Positions 1-12,486 are shown, counted from the stretch's first letter. The stretch: DNA of 64,000 bases from Lutibacter sp. (GCA_030683995.1 JAUXPH010000015.1:124001-188000), one strand, 5' to 3'. Numbers and translations are program-made. Notes: a model not told the origin generated them from the sequence alone.

Positions 1-387
1 ATTATGTATAAAGTTTTGTTCGATATGCGAAACGACATTAACGATTTGAAAAAATTGACCCTCGATTTAATACAAAGCGGCAGTGTTGAGAAAGTTAAAG
101 AGGAAAGCAAAAAATTAATTCAGAAAATATACAAAGAAGACGTTTCAGATTCGGAAACTGAAAATCAGGTGGAAGTTGTAAGAATCAATGAAAAATACAA
201 AGAATCTGATGATTATGATTTTGAAGAAACCATTGATGCCGATGAAAGCCTGTCTATTCAGGATAAAGAAATTGAGTTGATCAAAAAATCGTTAGATCGC
301 AACAAGGGAAAACGAAAACTGGCAGCAAAAGAATTGGGAATTTCAGAAAGAACATTGTATCGTAAAATAAAACATTACGACCTTTAA
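1..387 (+). CDS. C-terminal part of a sigma-54-dependent response regulator (Fis-type HTH), truncated by the window start
   Basis: C-terminal SLSIQDKEIELIKKSLDRNKGKRKLAAKELGISERTLYRKIKHYDL is a Fis-family HTH typical of sigma-54 activators; the open frame runs to the window edge. Confidence 0.8.
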   Translation: MMYKVLFDMRNDINDLKKLTLDLIQSGSVEKVKEESKKLIQKIYKEDVSDSETENQVEVVRINEKYKESDDYDFEETIDADESLSIQDKEIELIKKSLDRNKGKRKLAAKELGISERTLYRKIKHYDL

Positions 388-447
388 TTTAAATAAGTAA
401 CTTTGGGACTTAATTATGGTTTTCCAAAACAACATCAAAACAGTAAA

Positions 448-954
448 ATGAAAAAAATTAGTCACCTTATATTATTGCTGCTTATCTTCACCTCGCAAAG
501 TTGCGGAATTTATTCATTTACGGGAACCAATATAAAATCGGACGTGAAAACAATTCAAATAGATTACTTCCCAAACAATGCCATTTTGGTTGAACCTACT
601 TTAAGTCAGACGTTTACCGTAAAATTACAGGATTTATTTTTGCAGCAAACCAATTTAAGTTTGGTTAAATCGGGAGGAGATTTACTGTTTGAAGGAGAAA
701 TTACCGGTTACAAAATTAACCCAATGACCGCAACAGCTGAACAAACTGCTGCACAAAACCGACTCACCATTACGGTAAATGTCCGCTTTTACAACAACAA
801 GCTTGAAGAAGACAATTTTGAACGTTCCTTTTCACACTATTATGATTATGATGGAAATGCGCAATTAACAGGCGGTATTTTAGATGACGCTTTGAATGAA
901 ATTATTGAACGAATCACACAAGATATTTTTAATGCTTCTGTGGCAAAATGGTAA
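448..954 (+). CDS. lptE: LptE-family LPS assembly lipoprotein
   Basis: MKKISHLILLLLIFTSQSCGIYSFTG lipobox; length and position after a sigma-54 regulator; the ATG at 448 fits better than the ORF-track start at 403. Confidence 0.75.
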   Translation: MKKISHLILLLLIFTSQSCGIYSFTGTNIKSDVKTIQIDYFPNNAILVEPTLSQTFTVKLQDLFLQQTNLSLVKSGGDLLFEGEITGYKINPMTATAEQTAAQNRLTITVNVRFYNNKLEEDNFERSFSHYYDYDGNAQLTGGILDDALNEIIERITQDIFNASVAKW

Positions 955-1769
955 ATATGAACAGCGCTGAATTCACCTTTTTACTGCAATATCCCGAAAA
1001 CATTGACGCCCTAAAAACGCAACAATTGAATGAGGTTATTGCTGAATTTCCCTATTTTCAGTCGGCCAGGGCTATTCAGTTAAAAGGACTCAATAAAACA
1101 AACAGCTTCAAATACAACCAAACATTAAAACAAACAGCCGCTTATACTATTGACAGAAAAGTGCTTTTTGATTTTATTACTTCACCTATATTCGTAAGCA
1201 ATCATAAAAAAGAAATTGAATCTTTAGAAGAAATTGAAGTCATTGATGCCGAAGATGTTAAAGCGCTTCATAAAAAAATTAACGATTCCTTTTTCAATAA
1301 AAGTTTAGAAATAGAAACCGATGCTATTGAGAATAAAGAAATTGAAAAAACTGAAGAAAAATCGACTGATGTACTGGAAATAGGCAAACCTATTCCATTC
1401 ATAAGCTCTGAACCGCATTCATTTAATGAGTGGATGCAGTTAATATCCCAAAAACCAATAGTACGAGAGGAAAATCAAGCTCGAAAAATTGAAAAGATTG
1501 AAGATAAATTTAACTTAATAGACAAGTTTATTGAGTTAAATCCTAAAATAAAACCGGTTGACAAAAACGTCATAAATATCGACGTTACAAATGAAAGCAC
1601 AACAGAAAATGAAAGTTTAATGACAGAGACCTTGGCCAAGGTTTATCTTGAACAAAAAAAATATGAAAATGCCATCAAAGCTTATCGCATTTTAATTTTG
1701 AAATATCCAGAAAAAAGTGGTTTCTTTGCAGACCGAATTAAAGCAATAAAAAAATTACAAAAAAAATAA
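948..1769 (+). CDS. Hypothetical protein with C-terminal TPR-like repeat
   Basis: C-terminal TETLAKVYLEQKKYENAIKAYRILILKYPEKSGFFADRI resembles a TPR; lies between lptE and secG. Confidence 0.7.
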   Translation: MVNMNSAEFTFLLQYPENIDALKTQQLNEVIAEFPYFQSARAIQLKGLNKTNSFKYNQTLKQTAAYTIDRKVLFDFITSPIFVSNHKKEIESLEEIEVIDAEDVKALHKKINDSFFNKSLEIETDAIENKEIEKTEEKSTDVLEIGKPIPFISSEPHSFNEWMQLISQKPIVREENQARKIEKIEDKFNLIDKFIELNPKIKPVDKNVINIDVTNESTTENESLMTETLAKVYLEQKKYENAIKAYRILILKYPEKSGFFADRIKAIKKLQKK

Positions 1770-1772
1770 GTC

Positions 1773-2120
1773 ATGACGTATACATTATTTTTGGTTCTGA
1801 TTATGATCGTAGCACTTTTGCTCATATTAATCATTATGGTTCAAAATCCAAAAGGCGGAGGATTGTCATCTTCTTTTGGCGGTGGCGGAACACAAGCTTT
1901 AGGAGGCGTTCAAAATACAACCAACTTTTTAGACAAAAGTACTTGGGCACTTTCAATCGTTTTGTTAGCCTTAATTTTATTGTCAAACTTTGCAGCACCA
2001 AAAGCAAATGTTGTTGAGACAAGCTCAGAAATTGAAAACACTATTCAAAATCGTGAAGTTCAGGACGCGCCAGCACAACCGGCAACTTCAACACCTGTTA
2101 CACAAGATACTGTTCAATAA
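1773..2120 (+). CDS. secG: Preprotein translocase subunit SecG
   Basis: Two TM helices with the IMVQNPKGGGLSSSFGGGG motif. Confidence 0.9.
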   Translation: MTYTLFLVLIMIVALLLILIIMVQNPKGGGLSSSFGGGGTQALGGVQNTTNFLDKSTWALSIVLLALILLSNFAAPKANVVETSSEIENTIQNREVQDAPAQPATSTPVTQDTVQ

Positions 2121-2144
2121 TATTTATTGAAAAAATATATTCTT

Positions 2145-2180
2145 AAAAATGCCAATGTAAATGACACGTTGGCATTTTTT
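2145..2180 (+). terminator. Intrinsic terminator after secG
   Basis: AAAATGCCAA...TTGGCATTTTTTT stem-loop plus T-run. Confidence 0.75.
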
Positions 2181-2226
2181 TATTCAATATTATCCCGTTA
2201 AAAACACATTTGTCAGTTTTATTGAA

Positions 2227-2243
2227 TTGGCACAATTTTGGAA
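2227..2243 (+). promoter_or_regulatory. Weak sigma-54-like (-24/-12) candidate upstream of groES
   Basis: TTGGCACAATTTTGGAA: perfect TGGCAC -24 box but a poor -12 match. Confidence 0.25.
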
Positions 2244-2284
2244 CATTTATCCAAATAATTAATAATTTTTAAAATCAATTAAAA

Positions 2285-2563
2285 ATGAGTAAAATTAATA
2301 TTAAACCATTAGCAGATAGAGTTTTAGTAGAACCTCTTCCAGCTGAAAAAACCACTGCTTCCGGACTTATTATTCCTGATTCAGCAAAAGAAAAACAACA
2401 AAAAGGTACAGTAATAGCCATTGGCAACGGATTAAAAGATGAGCCAATGACCGTGAAAGTTGGTGATACCGTATTATTTGGAAAATATGCAGGCACCGAG
2501 CTTGCTGTAGATGGCACCGAATACCTTATTATGAGAGAAAGCGATATTTTAGCAATTGTTTAA
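2285..2563 (+). CDS. groES: Co-chaperonin GroES
   Basis: [41 protein letters not shown]... Confidence 0.97.
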   Translation: MSKINIKPLADRVLVEPLPAEKTTASGLIIPDSAKEKQQKGTVIAIGNGLKDEPMTVKVGDTVLFGKYAGTELAVDGTEYLIMRESDILAIV

Positions 2564-2651
2564 ATTATAATTAATAAAATTAAAAGTTTTAATGTTGAAA
2601 GTTATTAATATGACTTTCAACTTATAAAACAAAACTAAAAAAAATACTTAA

Positions 2652-4283
<1,632 letters not shown>

Positions 4284-4304
4284 TATTATTTCAACACAAA
4301 TAAA

Positions 4305-4338
4305 AGAAGCCGCTTAATTTTCATTAAGCGGCTTCTTT
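4305..4338 (+). terminator. Intrinsic terminator between convergent groEL and metal-binding lipoprotein gene
   Basis: GAAGCCGCTTAAT-TTTC-ATTAAGCGGCTTC stem followed by TTT. Confidence 0.8.
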
Positions 4339-4360
4339 ATGCGGTCAAGTTAGTGGAATT

Positions 4361-4756
4361 TTATGCTTTACACGCACATTTTCCCGGTTCACATTTTGAT
4401 GTTGTTTTTACGTTTGAAGCCATTTCGGTTTTACAGGTGCATTTCCCTGTTTCACACTTACACTCGCCTGAAGCAATACATTTGCATCCTTCAACATGTT
4501 CCATGGAAGTTGCCAATGGCTTTAAATCCATTTTACAAACCGGACAAGTTCCTGCTGTTTCATAAGTTTTGCCTTTTTCGCAATCCATAGGACATTGATA
4601 AATACTTGAAGACATTTCTCCTTCTTCATGGTCATGGCCTTCGTGACTTTCTATTTTCACTTCTTCCTTCACCTCTTCTTTTTTGGTTTCCTTACAAGCC
4701 GTGAATAATACAGTTAAGGAAAAAATTGCTGCAAATAATAATATTGATTTTTTCAT
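4361..4756 (-). CDS. Heavy-metal-binding lipoprotein with metallothionein-like Cys-rich C-terminus
   Basis: Lipobox VLFTAC; YQCPMDCEKGKTYETAGTCPVCKMDLKPL (CusB-type metal-binding motif); tail CKCIASGECKCETGKCTCK...CEPGKCACKA. Confidence 0.8.
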   Translation of the reverse strand: MKKSILLFAAIFSLTVLFTACKETKKEEVKEEVKIESHEGHDHEEGEMSSSIYQCPMDCEKGKTYETAGTCPVCKMDLKPLATSMEHVEGCKCIASGECKCETGKCTCKTEMASNVKTTSKCEPGKCACKA

Positions 4757-4910
4757 TTTTTTAGTTTTTAGTTCAAAAGTTTCTTTAATTATTATGATTA
4801 AAAATCTGATAAATTTTACGGTCGTCTAAAGTAGTAAAAAATTCATTGCTTATTTTGAATTTGTAAGATAATATTTTTTTGAGTTTTTTATTAATTAAGA
4901 ATTCAGCAAC

Positions 4911-4946
4911 AAAAAAATGCTTCCCAAAAATTGGAAAGCATTTTTT
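4911..4946 (-). terminator. Intrinsic terminator downstream of pnp
   Basis: AAAAAATGCTTTCC...GGGAAGCATTTTTTT hairpin (minus strand). Confidence 0.7.
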
Positions 4947-4971
4947 AATATTGAGTTCAAAAAGTATTTAA

Positions 4972-7206
4972 TTAATCTCTTCTTTCTCTAGGTTTTCTGT
5001 CTCTGTCGCCAACGCGATTGTCTCTGTCACCACCTCTATTGTCTCTGCTGTCTCTGCTGCTGTCGCGCGGAGGTCTTTCTACAAAGCCTTCCGGTTTAGG
5101 CAAAATAGCTTTTCTGGACACTTTATCTTTACGGGTTTTAGGGTCTTTTCCAAAATATTTAACGTCAAAAACATCACCCATATTGATAACATCGGTAACA
5201 TTGTCTGTGCGTTCCCAAGCCAATTCAGAAATATGCAATAACACTTCATTTCCTGGAGCATCAAGATATTCAACAACTGCACCAAAATCTAGCATTTTGA
5301 TTACTTTTACTTTGTAAACACCACCAACTTGCGGTTTAAACATTAAAGAATCAATTTTTGTTAAAACAGCTTCAATTCCGGCAGGTTTTGTACCTAAAAT
5401 TTCTACAATGCCTTCTCCTGTTAAAGGATCTTCATTGATAACAATGGTACAACCTGTTGCTTTCTGCAATTCTTGGATTACTTTTCCGCCTGGTCCAATT
5501 AAAGCCCCAATAAAATCGTTAGGGATTCTTCTGGTAATCATTTTTGGAGCATATGGTTTCACCTCAGGTTTAGGAGCAGCAATGGCTTCTTTAAGAATTC
5601 CTAAAATATGCAAACGACCATCACGAGCTTGTTTTAAAGCTTTTACCAAAATCTCATAAGCAAGTCCTTTTACTTTGATGTCCATCTGACAAGCAGTAAT
5701 GCCATCAACAGTTCCCGTAACTTTAAAGTCCATATCACCTAAATGATCTTCATCACCTAGGATATCAGAAAGTACCGCGAAACGATCGCCATCAGAAATC
5801 AATCCCATAGCAATACCTGAAACTGGTTTTTTCATTTGAATCCCTGCATCCATCAAAGCCATAGTACCGGCACAAACTGTTGCCATAGAAGAAGAACCGT
5901 TAGATTCCAATACTTCCGACACAATTCTAATGGTATAAGGGCATTCATCAGGAATCATTCCTTTTAAAGCACGTTGCGCCAAGTTTCCATGTCCAATTTC
6001 TCTACGAGAAGTTCCTCTTAATGGGTAGGCATCACCAGTACAAAATGGAGGGAAGTTATAATGTAAATAGAATTTTTCTTCACCTTGATGGGTTGGCATA
6101 TCTATCATATTGGACTCTCTTGAAGTTCCCAAAGTTACTGTTGCAAGTGCTTGCGTTTCTCCACGAGTGAAGATGGCCGAGCCGTGAACAGATGGCAGAT
6201 AGTCAATTTCACACCAAATAGGACGAATATCTGTAGTTTTTCTTCCGTCTAAACGAATTCCTTCTGTAAGTGTTAATTCTCTTACGGCTTCTTTTTCAAC
6301 TTTAGAATAATACGTTTTAATCAATGTTACGTTTTCAGCCAATTCTTCTTCAGAAAACAAAGCCAAAACTTCATCTCTTACTGCTGAAAAAGCTTCTTCG
6401 CGTTCTCTTTTTCCATGTCCGCCTTTTGCAATGGCATATATTTTATCATAAGCAGCGTCACGCACTTTTAAGGCAATGTCCGCATCGCTTTTTGCAGGTG
6501 CATATTCTCTTACAGGTTTTTTGCCAAAAGCTTCAGCCAAACGCAATTGCGCAGCACACTGAATTTTAATGGCATCGTGTGCAAATTTAATGGCATCGGC
6601 CATTTCTTCTTCTGAAATTTCTTTCATTTCACCTTCCACCATCATCACAGAATCTGCAGATGCACCGATAACCATATCGATGTCAGATTCTAACAATTGA
6701 CTGCGGCTTGGATTTAAAACAAACTGACCGTTTATTCTTCCAACACGTGCTTCAGAAATAGGGCATTCAAAAGGAACATCCGACAATTGAATGGCGCAAG
6801 ATGCTGCCAAACCTGCCAATGCATCAGGCATTACATCTTCGTCATGAGACATTAACTGAATCATCACCTGAGTTTCAGTTTTATAATCAGATGGGAATAA
6901 CGGACGCAAAACACGGTCCACAATTCTCATTGTTAAAACTTCACCATCACTTGGCCTTGCTTCTCTTTTGAAAAATCCACCAGGATAACGACCTGCAGCA
7001 GCAAATTTTTCTCTGTAATCAACAGTTAAAGGAAAGAAATCCATAGTGCTTTCTTTGTAAGATGAAACCACCGTACAAAGTAACATTGCATTTCCCATTT
7101 GAACAACAACAGACCCGTGAGCTTGTTTTGCTAATTTCCCGGTTTCTAATGAGATGGTTCTTCCATCTCCTAAATCAATAATTTCTCTAAATACCTTAGG
7201 TACCAT
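4972..7206 (-). CDS. pnp: Polyribonucleotide nucleotidyltransferase
   Basis: 744 aa with RNase PH, KH ([22 protein letters not shown]) and S1 domains. Confidence 0.98.
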   Translation of the reverse strand: MVPKVFREIIDLGDGRTISLETGKLAKQAHGSVVVQMGNAMLLCTVVSSYKESTMDFFPLTVDYREKFAAAGRYPGGFFKREARPSDGEVLTMRIVDRVLRPLFPSDYKTETQVMIQLMSHDEDVMPDALAGLAASCAIQLSDVPFECPISEARVGRINGQFVLNPSRSQLLESDIDMVIGASADSVMMVEGEMKEISEEEMADAIKFAHDAIKIQCAAQLRLAEAFGKKPVREYAPAKSDADIALKVRDAAYDKIYAIAKGGHGKREREEAFSAVRDEVLALFSEEELAENVTLIKTYYSKVEKEAVRELTLTEGIRLDGRKTTDIRPIWCEIDYLPSVHGSAIFTRGETQALATVTLGTSRESNMIDMPTHQGEEKFYLHYNFPPFCTGDAYPLRGTSRREIGHGNLAQRALKGMIPDECPYTIRIVSEVLESNGSSSMATVCAGTMALMDAGIQMKKPVSGIAMGLISDGDRFAVLSDILGDEDHLGDMDFKVTGTVDGITACQMDIKVKGLAYEILVKALKQARDGRLHILGILKEAIAAPKPEVKPYAPKMITRRIPNDFIGALIGPGGKVIQELQKATGCTIVINEDPLTGEGIVEILGTKPAGIEAVLTKIDSLMFKPQVGGVYKVKVIKMLDFGAVVEYLDAPGNEVLLHISELAWERTDNVTDVINMGDVFDVKYFGKDPKTRKDKVSRKAILPKPEGFVERPPRDSSRDSRDNRGGDRDNRVGDRDRKPRERRD

Positions 7207-7311
7207 AAATAATTTTTTATTTAATTAAACATTTGGTTTGTGCTGTTGTGTTGTGTGTGTTGCCCAATGAAAAGTTTAATTTGTTGCTTTTTTATTTTCA
7301 AATACATTAAA

Positions 7312-7341
7312 AAAAAAGAGGCAAAATAAGCCTCTTTTTTC
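7312..7341 (-). terminator. Intrinsic terminator downstream of rpsO
   Basis: AAAAAAGAGGC-TTATTTT-GCCTCTTTTTTT hairpin (minus strand). Confidence 0.75.
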
Positions 7342-7346
7342 TTGAA

Positions 7347-7616
7347 TTATTTTCTTATGCCTAATTCTTTAATTACTTCACGATATCTTACAATATCCGT
7401 TTTAATTAAATAATCAAGCAAATTTCTTCTTTTACCTACCAATCCCACTAATGAACGCTCGGTATTAAAATCTTTACGATTTCTTTTTAAGTGTTCTGTT
7501 AAGTGATTAATTCTGAAAGTAAATAAGGCAATTTGCCCTTCAGATGAGCCAGTATTAGTGGCTGATTCACCATGTTTGGCGAAAATTTCTTCTTTTTTCT
7601 CTTTTGTTAAGTACAT
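7347..7616 (-). CDS. rpsO: 30S ribosomal protein S15
   Basis: 89 aa, TGSSEGQIALFTFRINHLTEHLKRNRKDFNTERSLVGLVGKRRNLLDYL. Confidence 0.98.
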   Translation of the reverse strand: MYLTKEKKEEIFAKHGESATNTGSSEGQIALFTFRINHLTEHLKRNRKDFNTERSLVGLVGKRRNLLDYLIKTDIVRYREVIKELGIRK

Positions 7617-7677
7617 GCTAACATTAATTTTATTAATAATTTTTATGTATTGCTAAACCATTTTGGTTTGCAGTTGG

Positions 7678-7709
7678 CAAAGATACTATTATTATTATTG
7701 ATTTACAAT
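7678..7709 (-). promoter_or_regulatory. Bacteroidetes-type promoter for rpsO
   Basis: Minus strand: ATTG-N20-TATCTTTG, matching TTTG / TAnnTTTG with normal spacing. Confidence 0.5.
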
Positions 7710-7782
7710 AAATTACGAAATGATATTTTATTTAAAATTTAAATAATATCAAATCTATTTTTGAAGTTAAACCATTTGGCAA

Positions 7783-7816
7783 TAAAAGAAAACGAACCGT
7801 TAATGGTTCGTCTTTT
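7783..7816 (-). terminator. Intrinsic terminator downstream of accD
   Basis: AAGACGAACC-ATTAAC-GGTTCGTTTTCTTTT. Confidence 0.65.
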
Positions 7817-7818
7817 AG

Positions 7819-8679
7819 CTATTTTCTAACAGGAATATTTTGAATTAAATCAATGTATAGATTGATTTGTTTTTTCAAGTGTTTTCGTTCCACAATTTTG
7901 TCTAAAAACCCGTGTTCCATTACAAACTCCGATCGTTGGAATCCTTCGGGCAAATCTTTTCCCGTGGTGTCTTTTACAACTCTTGGGCCGGCAAAAGCGA
8001 TTAAAGCATTTGGTTCAGCAATGTTAATATCGCCAAGCATCGCGTATGATGCTGTTGTGCCACCAGTAGTTGGATCTGTGCACAAAGAAATATAAGGAAT
8101 ATTCACTTCTGAAAGTTGCGCCAATTTTGCCGATGTTTTTACCAGTTGCATTAAAGACAATGAAGCTTCCTGCATTCTGGCGCCACCAGATTTTGAGATG
8201 ATGAGAAATGGGACTTTATTTTCTATGGAATAATCAATTGCTCTCGCTATTTTTTCACCTACCACACTTCCCATTGAACCGCCAATAAAAGCAAAATCCA
8301 TGGCAGCAATCACCAAATCCTTGCCTAAAGATTTCCCAACCGCAGTTCTTACTGCATCTTTAAGTTTTGTTTTTTCATAAGCTTCTTCCAGCCTGTCAGT
8401 ATATTTTCTGCTGTCAGAAAATTTTAACGGATCTTTGGAAACCATATCCTTGTCAAATTCTTTAAACGTATTGTTGTCAAAAAGAATTTCAAAATATTCA
8501 GCGCTGCCTATTCTTACGTGGTAACCGTCTTCCGGGCTAACGTAATAATTATGTTTCAATTCGGCCGAATCAACAATTTTTCCGCTTGGTGTTTTATACC
8601 ACAAACCTTTCGGCACATCCTTTTTTTCTTCTGTAGGAGTTTGAATTCCTTTATCTTTTCTTTTAAACCAAGATGACAT
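7819..8679 (-). CDS. accD: Acetyl-CoA carboxylase carboxyltransferase subunit beta (lacks a 4-Cys zinc ribbon)
   Basis: 286 aa; [47 protein letters not shown]. Confidence 0.95.
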   Translation of the reverse strand: MSSWFKRKDKGIQTPTEEKKDVPKGLWYKTPSGKIVDSAELKHNYYVSPEDGYHVRIGSAEYFEILFDNNTFKEFDKDMVSKDPLKFSDSRKYTDRLEEAYEKTKLKDAVRTAVGKSLGKDLVIAAMDFAFIGGSMGSVVGEKIARAIDYSIENKVPFLIISKSGGARMQEASLSLMQLVKTSAKLAQLSEVNIPYISLCTDPTTGGTTASYAMLGDINIAEPNALIAFAGPRVVKDTTGKDLPEGFQRSEFVMEHGFLDKIVERKHLKKQINLYIDLIQNIPVRK

Positions 8680-8720
8680 AACGATGTTGTTTTAGTGAAA
8701 ATAAGTGGTGCAAATTACTA

Positions 8721-8757
8721 AAAAAAATAAAGAGAACGTATAAAAATATGTTCTCTC
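8721..8757 (-). terminator. Intrinsic terminator downstream of fbaA
   Basis: AGAGAAC...GTTCTCT stem and A/T-run (T-rich on the minus strand). Confidence 0.65.
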
Positions 8758-8785
8758 TATGAAATTTTAATTATAAATCAAAGAT

Positions 8786-9853
8786 CTATAATGTGTTAAC
8801 GTTGTTTAAATCTTTAAAAGCTTGGGCTAAACGCTTTTTAAAAGTAACTTCACCTTCACGCAACCATCTTCTAGGGTCGTAATACTTTTTATTTGGTTGG
8901 TCATCTCCATCTGGATTTCCTATTTGTGTTTTTAAATAATCGATATTGTTCACCATATAATCTCTAATTCCTTCAGTAAAAGCAAATTGAAGATCAGTAT
9001 CAATATTCATTTTAACTACACCGTAGCCAATTGCTTCCCTAATTTCTTCTAACGTTGAACCTGAGCCTCCGTGAAATACAAAATCTACCGGATTTACGCC
9101 TGTTTTATATTTATTCTGAATAAATTTTTGGGAATTGTCCAATATTTTTGGTGTTAACTTCACATTTCCCGGTTTGTAAACCCCGTGAACGTTACCAAAT
9201 GATGCAGCAATGGTAAAGCAATCGCTCACTTTTTTAAGCTCTTCATAAGCATAAGCAACTTCTACAGGCTGGGTATATAATTTTGAAGAATCAACATCAG
9301 AATTGTCCACACCATCTTCTTCACCTCCGGTAATTCCAAGTTCAATTTCTAAAGTCATCCCCATTTTACTCATACGCTGAAGATATGTTTTACAAATTTC
9401 AATATTTTCTTCGATTGGCTCTTCAGATAAATCTATCATATGTGAACTAAAAAGCGGCACGCCAGTTTCTTTAAAAAACTGTTCTCCGGCATCTAACATA
9501 CCATCAATCCAAGGCAACAATACTTTTGAGCAATGATCGGTATGTAAAATAACAGGAATTTCATAGGCGGTTGCTAACAAATGAATATGTTTTGCTCCCG
9601 CGATAGCGCCTGCGATGGCAGCTTTTTGATTTTCATTAGACAATCCTTTTCCTGCATTAAATTGAGCGCCGCCATTTGAAAACTGAATAATTACAGGTGC
9701 TTTTAACTCTTTTGCAGTTTCTAAAACAGCATTAATGGTATTTGATCCTATAACATTTACTGCAGGTAATGCGAAATTTTTGGCTTTTGCCAATTTAAAA
9801 ATTTCTTGTACTGTTTTTCCTGATGCAACTCCTGATTTAATTGTTTGAGCCAT
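8786..9853 (-). CDS. fbaA: Class II fructose-bisphosphate aldolase
   Basis: 355 aa; HTDHCSKVLLPWIDGML; ELGITGGEEDGVDNS; FHGGSGS. Confidence 0.96.
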   Translation of the reverse strand: MAQTIKSGVASGKTVQEIFKLAKAKNFALPAVNVIGSNTINAVLETAKELKAPVIIQFSNGGAQFNAGKGLSNENQKAAIAGAIAGAKHIHLLATAYEIPVILHTDHCSKVLLPWIDGMLDAGEQFFKETGVPLFSSHMIDLSEEPIEENIEICKTYLQRMSKMGMTLEIELGITGGEEDGVDNSDVDSSKLYTQPVEVAYAYEELKKVSDCFTIAASFGNVHGVYKPGNVKLTPKILDNSQKFIQNKYKTGVNPVDFVFHGGSGSTLEEIREAIGYGVVKMNIDTDLQFAFTEGIRDYMVNNIDYLKTQIGNPDGDDQPNKKYYDPRRWLREGEVTFKKRLAQAFKDLNNVNTL

Positions 9854-9966
9854 AATATTTTGTGTATAGTTATTGTAAATTATTGTAGCAAAATTAATGA
9901 ATTATCCCTTTTAAATAATCATAAGAACAGAAAAAAAACGAAAACGAAATAGTTTTAATCTCGGAT

Positions 9967-12486
9967 TTAAAAAGGATAGCTTATCCCAAAATTATAAACA
10001 GCATGTCCCATATTGTAATTTTTAAACCATTTATCTCCTTCTGGAAGGTATGGTTCATAGGTTTTAAATCCTAAATCCAATCGCAATAGAATAAAGCTTA
10101 AATCGTATCGAAGTCCAAAACCCGATCCTATCGCAATGTCTTTTAACGAAGAAAACCCGTTAAATTTTGCTTCAGGTTCTGTTATTGAAGTGCTTGAAAT
10201 GTCCCAAATATTGCCCGCATCAACAAATAAAGCGCCGTTAATGCTGTTTACTATATTGAATCTATATTCTACAGTATTGATAAACTTTAGGTTTCCAACA
10301 TTAAATTCCAATCCGCTTTTGGTTGAACCCGGACCTAAATCGTAAATTTTCCAAGCGCGTAAGTCATTTGGACCGCCAATAAAATAATTTCGGCTAAAAG
10401 GGATAGTACTTGAATTTCCGTAAGGTATTGCCACGCCTAAAAAACTTCTAAAAACCAACACATTATTCCCTTTAAAATCCCAGTATTTTTTGTATTCCAA
10501 ATCTAACTTTACATATTGGGCTATTGGAATGTTAAAAAGTGTTTTTTTGTTGTTGGCATCTTTTTCTTGTGCTAACAACGTGGTTAAATTACCAGCAGCC
10601 GCCAATCGAGATCTGAAAAATGAAAAATTGGTGTCTTTGTAATTATCAGCATTGTTATAGGTAAAGGTATAAGCCATTAACGGAACCAAAACATCTTCTG
10701 TAATAATATTGTAACGGTTTCTGATATTTCTTACAATTTTGTAATCCTCCGGATTGCTCTCCTCAAAATTCTCATCAATGTTACTGTCGATAAATCCTAT
10801 AACATTATTAGGCGTTAAGGTTTGATCAAAATAGGTATTTGCGATTTCGTTAATTTTATTAAATTCAGATTTATAAATACTAAAGTAAGAATCAATATTT
10901 AAATTTTTGATAAATTGTGCATTCAACAACTGAAAACTATGATTTTTTGTTCTTGATGATTCCCATGTATAATCAACAATTCCGGTGAATTTTTGTTTAT
11001 CAAGTCCAATATTTTTTTGCAGACTTGTTCCCAAAGTAAATATTGTTTTGGGCGCCATACTTTTTGGGATTAATTTTTCAAATTTAACCGGAAACACAAA
11101 TCTTGGAAGCTCTAATGAAATATCTCCACCTATTTCCCAAGCATTTAATAATTTTCCTTTTTCGGCAGCATCTTTTGAATCTAAAAATGATCCTTGAATT
11201 GAAAATTTCAACAACTCGGCTCCCCTAAAAATATTTCTGTCTAAAAACGAAAGTTTGCCTGAAATTCCTAGCTGCCTTATATTTGAATGTGTCAATTCGG
11301 TGTTAACGCCAATAGAATACTTTTTTAAAGGCGATAAATAAATGGAAGCTTCCAACATATCATTTTCCAACTCCACATATTTTATGTCTACCGTTCTGAA
11401 ATTTTGAAGACCCCTAAGGTTTTTGCGGGTCAACTCCCTTGTATCATCCTTATATAAATCGTTTGGTTCAATAAAAATAGAATTTAGCAGATACTTTGGA
11501 TTGTATTTTAATTTTTCCTGGGCATAAAATGAATAACCATTATAATTTATGCTGTCTTTAATTGTATTATTTGCATCGTTTGTAAAGGAATAATCAGTAT
11601 AAATATTGACTTTCTGGATTTTCTGAACGATGAATGGAACAGATCCAACACTGCCGTCGATCAACAACACCACATCCGATTTATAATTGGTGGTTGAAGT
11701 ATCCGCTTCAAAAGTTATGGCATTTTTATTAAATCTATAGATTCCAGTATTTCTAAATAAATTGGTTAACCTGTTTTGCTCTTTTATAAATGATGACAAC
11801 TTAAATTGATTACCTTCAACAATAGCCGATTCTTTTTTATGAATTTCGTATATGGAATCTAAAACTGCAGATTGTATAACGGTTGTAATACTGTCTAATT
11901 GATAAGGTTTATCAGTGTTTACAAAATAATTAACGGTGGCTTTCTTGTTTTTTAATTGATTTTCTTCTGAAGTGACCTTCACCTTAAAAAAACCTTCATT
12001 ATAGTAATGTTGGGTTAAATTTTTAACGGTTTGCGATGTTTTTTTTGAATCTAAAATAACGGGAGGTTCTCCATTTTTTAAAATCCATTGATGCATTTTA
12101 AATTTGAAATTTCGAACACCTCGCGTTTGTTTTTCGGAAAACACGTTTGTTGTAAAATTATACCAACCCGGACTGTCTAATTTCCACTGGTCAAAATCGG
12201 CTTCAAAATTTTTATTCCCTAAATTATAAAAATGCAATGGTATTGCAACGCCAAGAACCAATGTATTGGGACGTTGCACAATATAATCGTTTATTGCGTC
12301 GCTGCCATTTTTCTTGTCGTTGACAACAATTTTGTTTTTAGTGAGAAGAAATTCATTTTCACCCACGTATTTCACTGAATTGCAAGATGAAAACCCTAAA
12401 ATGATACCTGCAAAAATTAAAAAAATTATAAAATTGGTTTTCAATAAATAAGCGTTTAAATTTGTTCCAAAAGTATAACTTTTCAA
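9967..12486 (-). CDS. tamL: BamA/TamA-family outer membrane assembly protein (TamL-like lipoprotein)
   Basis: 839 aa; lipobox GFSSC; POTRA-like region; C-terminal Omp85 motifs FFIGGPNDLRAW, GSGFGLRYDLSFILLRLDLGFK, C-terminal F. Confidence 0.85.
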   Translation of the reverse strand: MKSYTFGTNLNAYLLKTNFIIFLIFAGIILGFSSCNSVKYVGENEFLLTKNKIVVNDKKNGSDAINDYIVQRPNTLVLGVAIPLHFYNLGNKNFEADFDQWKLDSPGWYNFTTNVFSEKQTRGVRNFKFKMHQWILKNGEPPVILDSKKTSQTVKNLTQHYYNEGFFKVKVTSEENQLKNKKATVNYFVNTDKPYQLDSITTVIQSAVLDSIYEIHKKESAIVEGNQFKLSSFIKEQNRLTNLFRNTGIYRFNKNAITFEADTSTTNYKSDVVLLIDGSVGSVPFIVQKIQKVNIYTDYSFTNDANNTIKDSINYNGYSFYAQEKLKYNPKYLLNSIFIEPNDLYKDDTRELTRKNLRGLQNFRTVDIKYVELENDMLEASIYLSPLKKYSIGVNTELTHSNIRQLGISGKLSFLDRNIFRGAELLKFSIQGSFLDSKDAAEKGKLLNAWEIGGDISLELPRFVFPVKFEKLIPKSMAPKTIFTLGTSLQKNIGLDKQKFTGIVDYTWESSRTKNHSFQLLNAQFIKNLNIDSYFSIYKSEFNKINEIANTYFDQTLTPNNVIGFIDSNIDENFEESNPEDYKIVRNIRNRYNIITEDVLVPLMAYTFTYNNADNYKDTNFSFFRSRLAAAGNLTTLLAQEKDANNKKTLFNIPIAQYVKLDLEYKKYWDFKGNNVLVFRSFLGVAIPYGNSSTIPFSRNYFIGGPNDLRAWKIYDLGPGSTKSGLEFNVGNLKFINTVEYRFNIVNSINGALFVDAGNIWDISSTSITEPEAKFNGFSSLKDIAIGSGFGLRYDLSFILLRLDLGFKTYEPYLPEGDKWFKNYNMGHAVYNFGISYPF

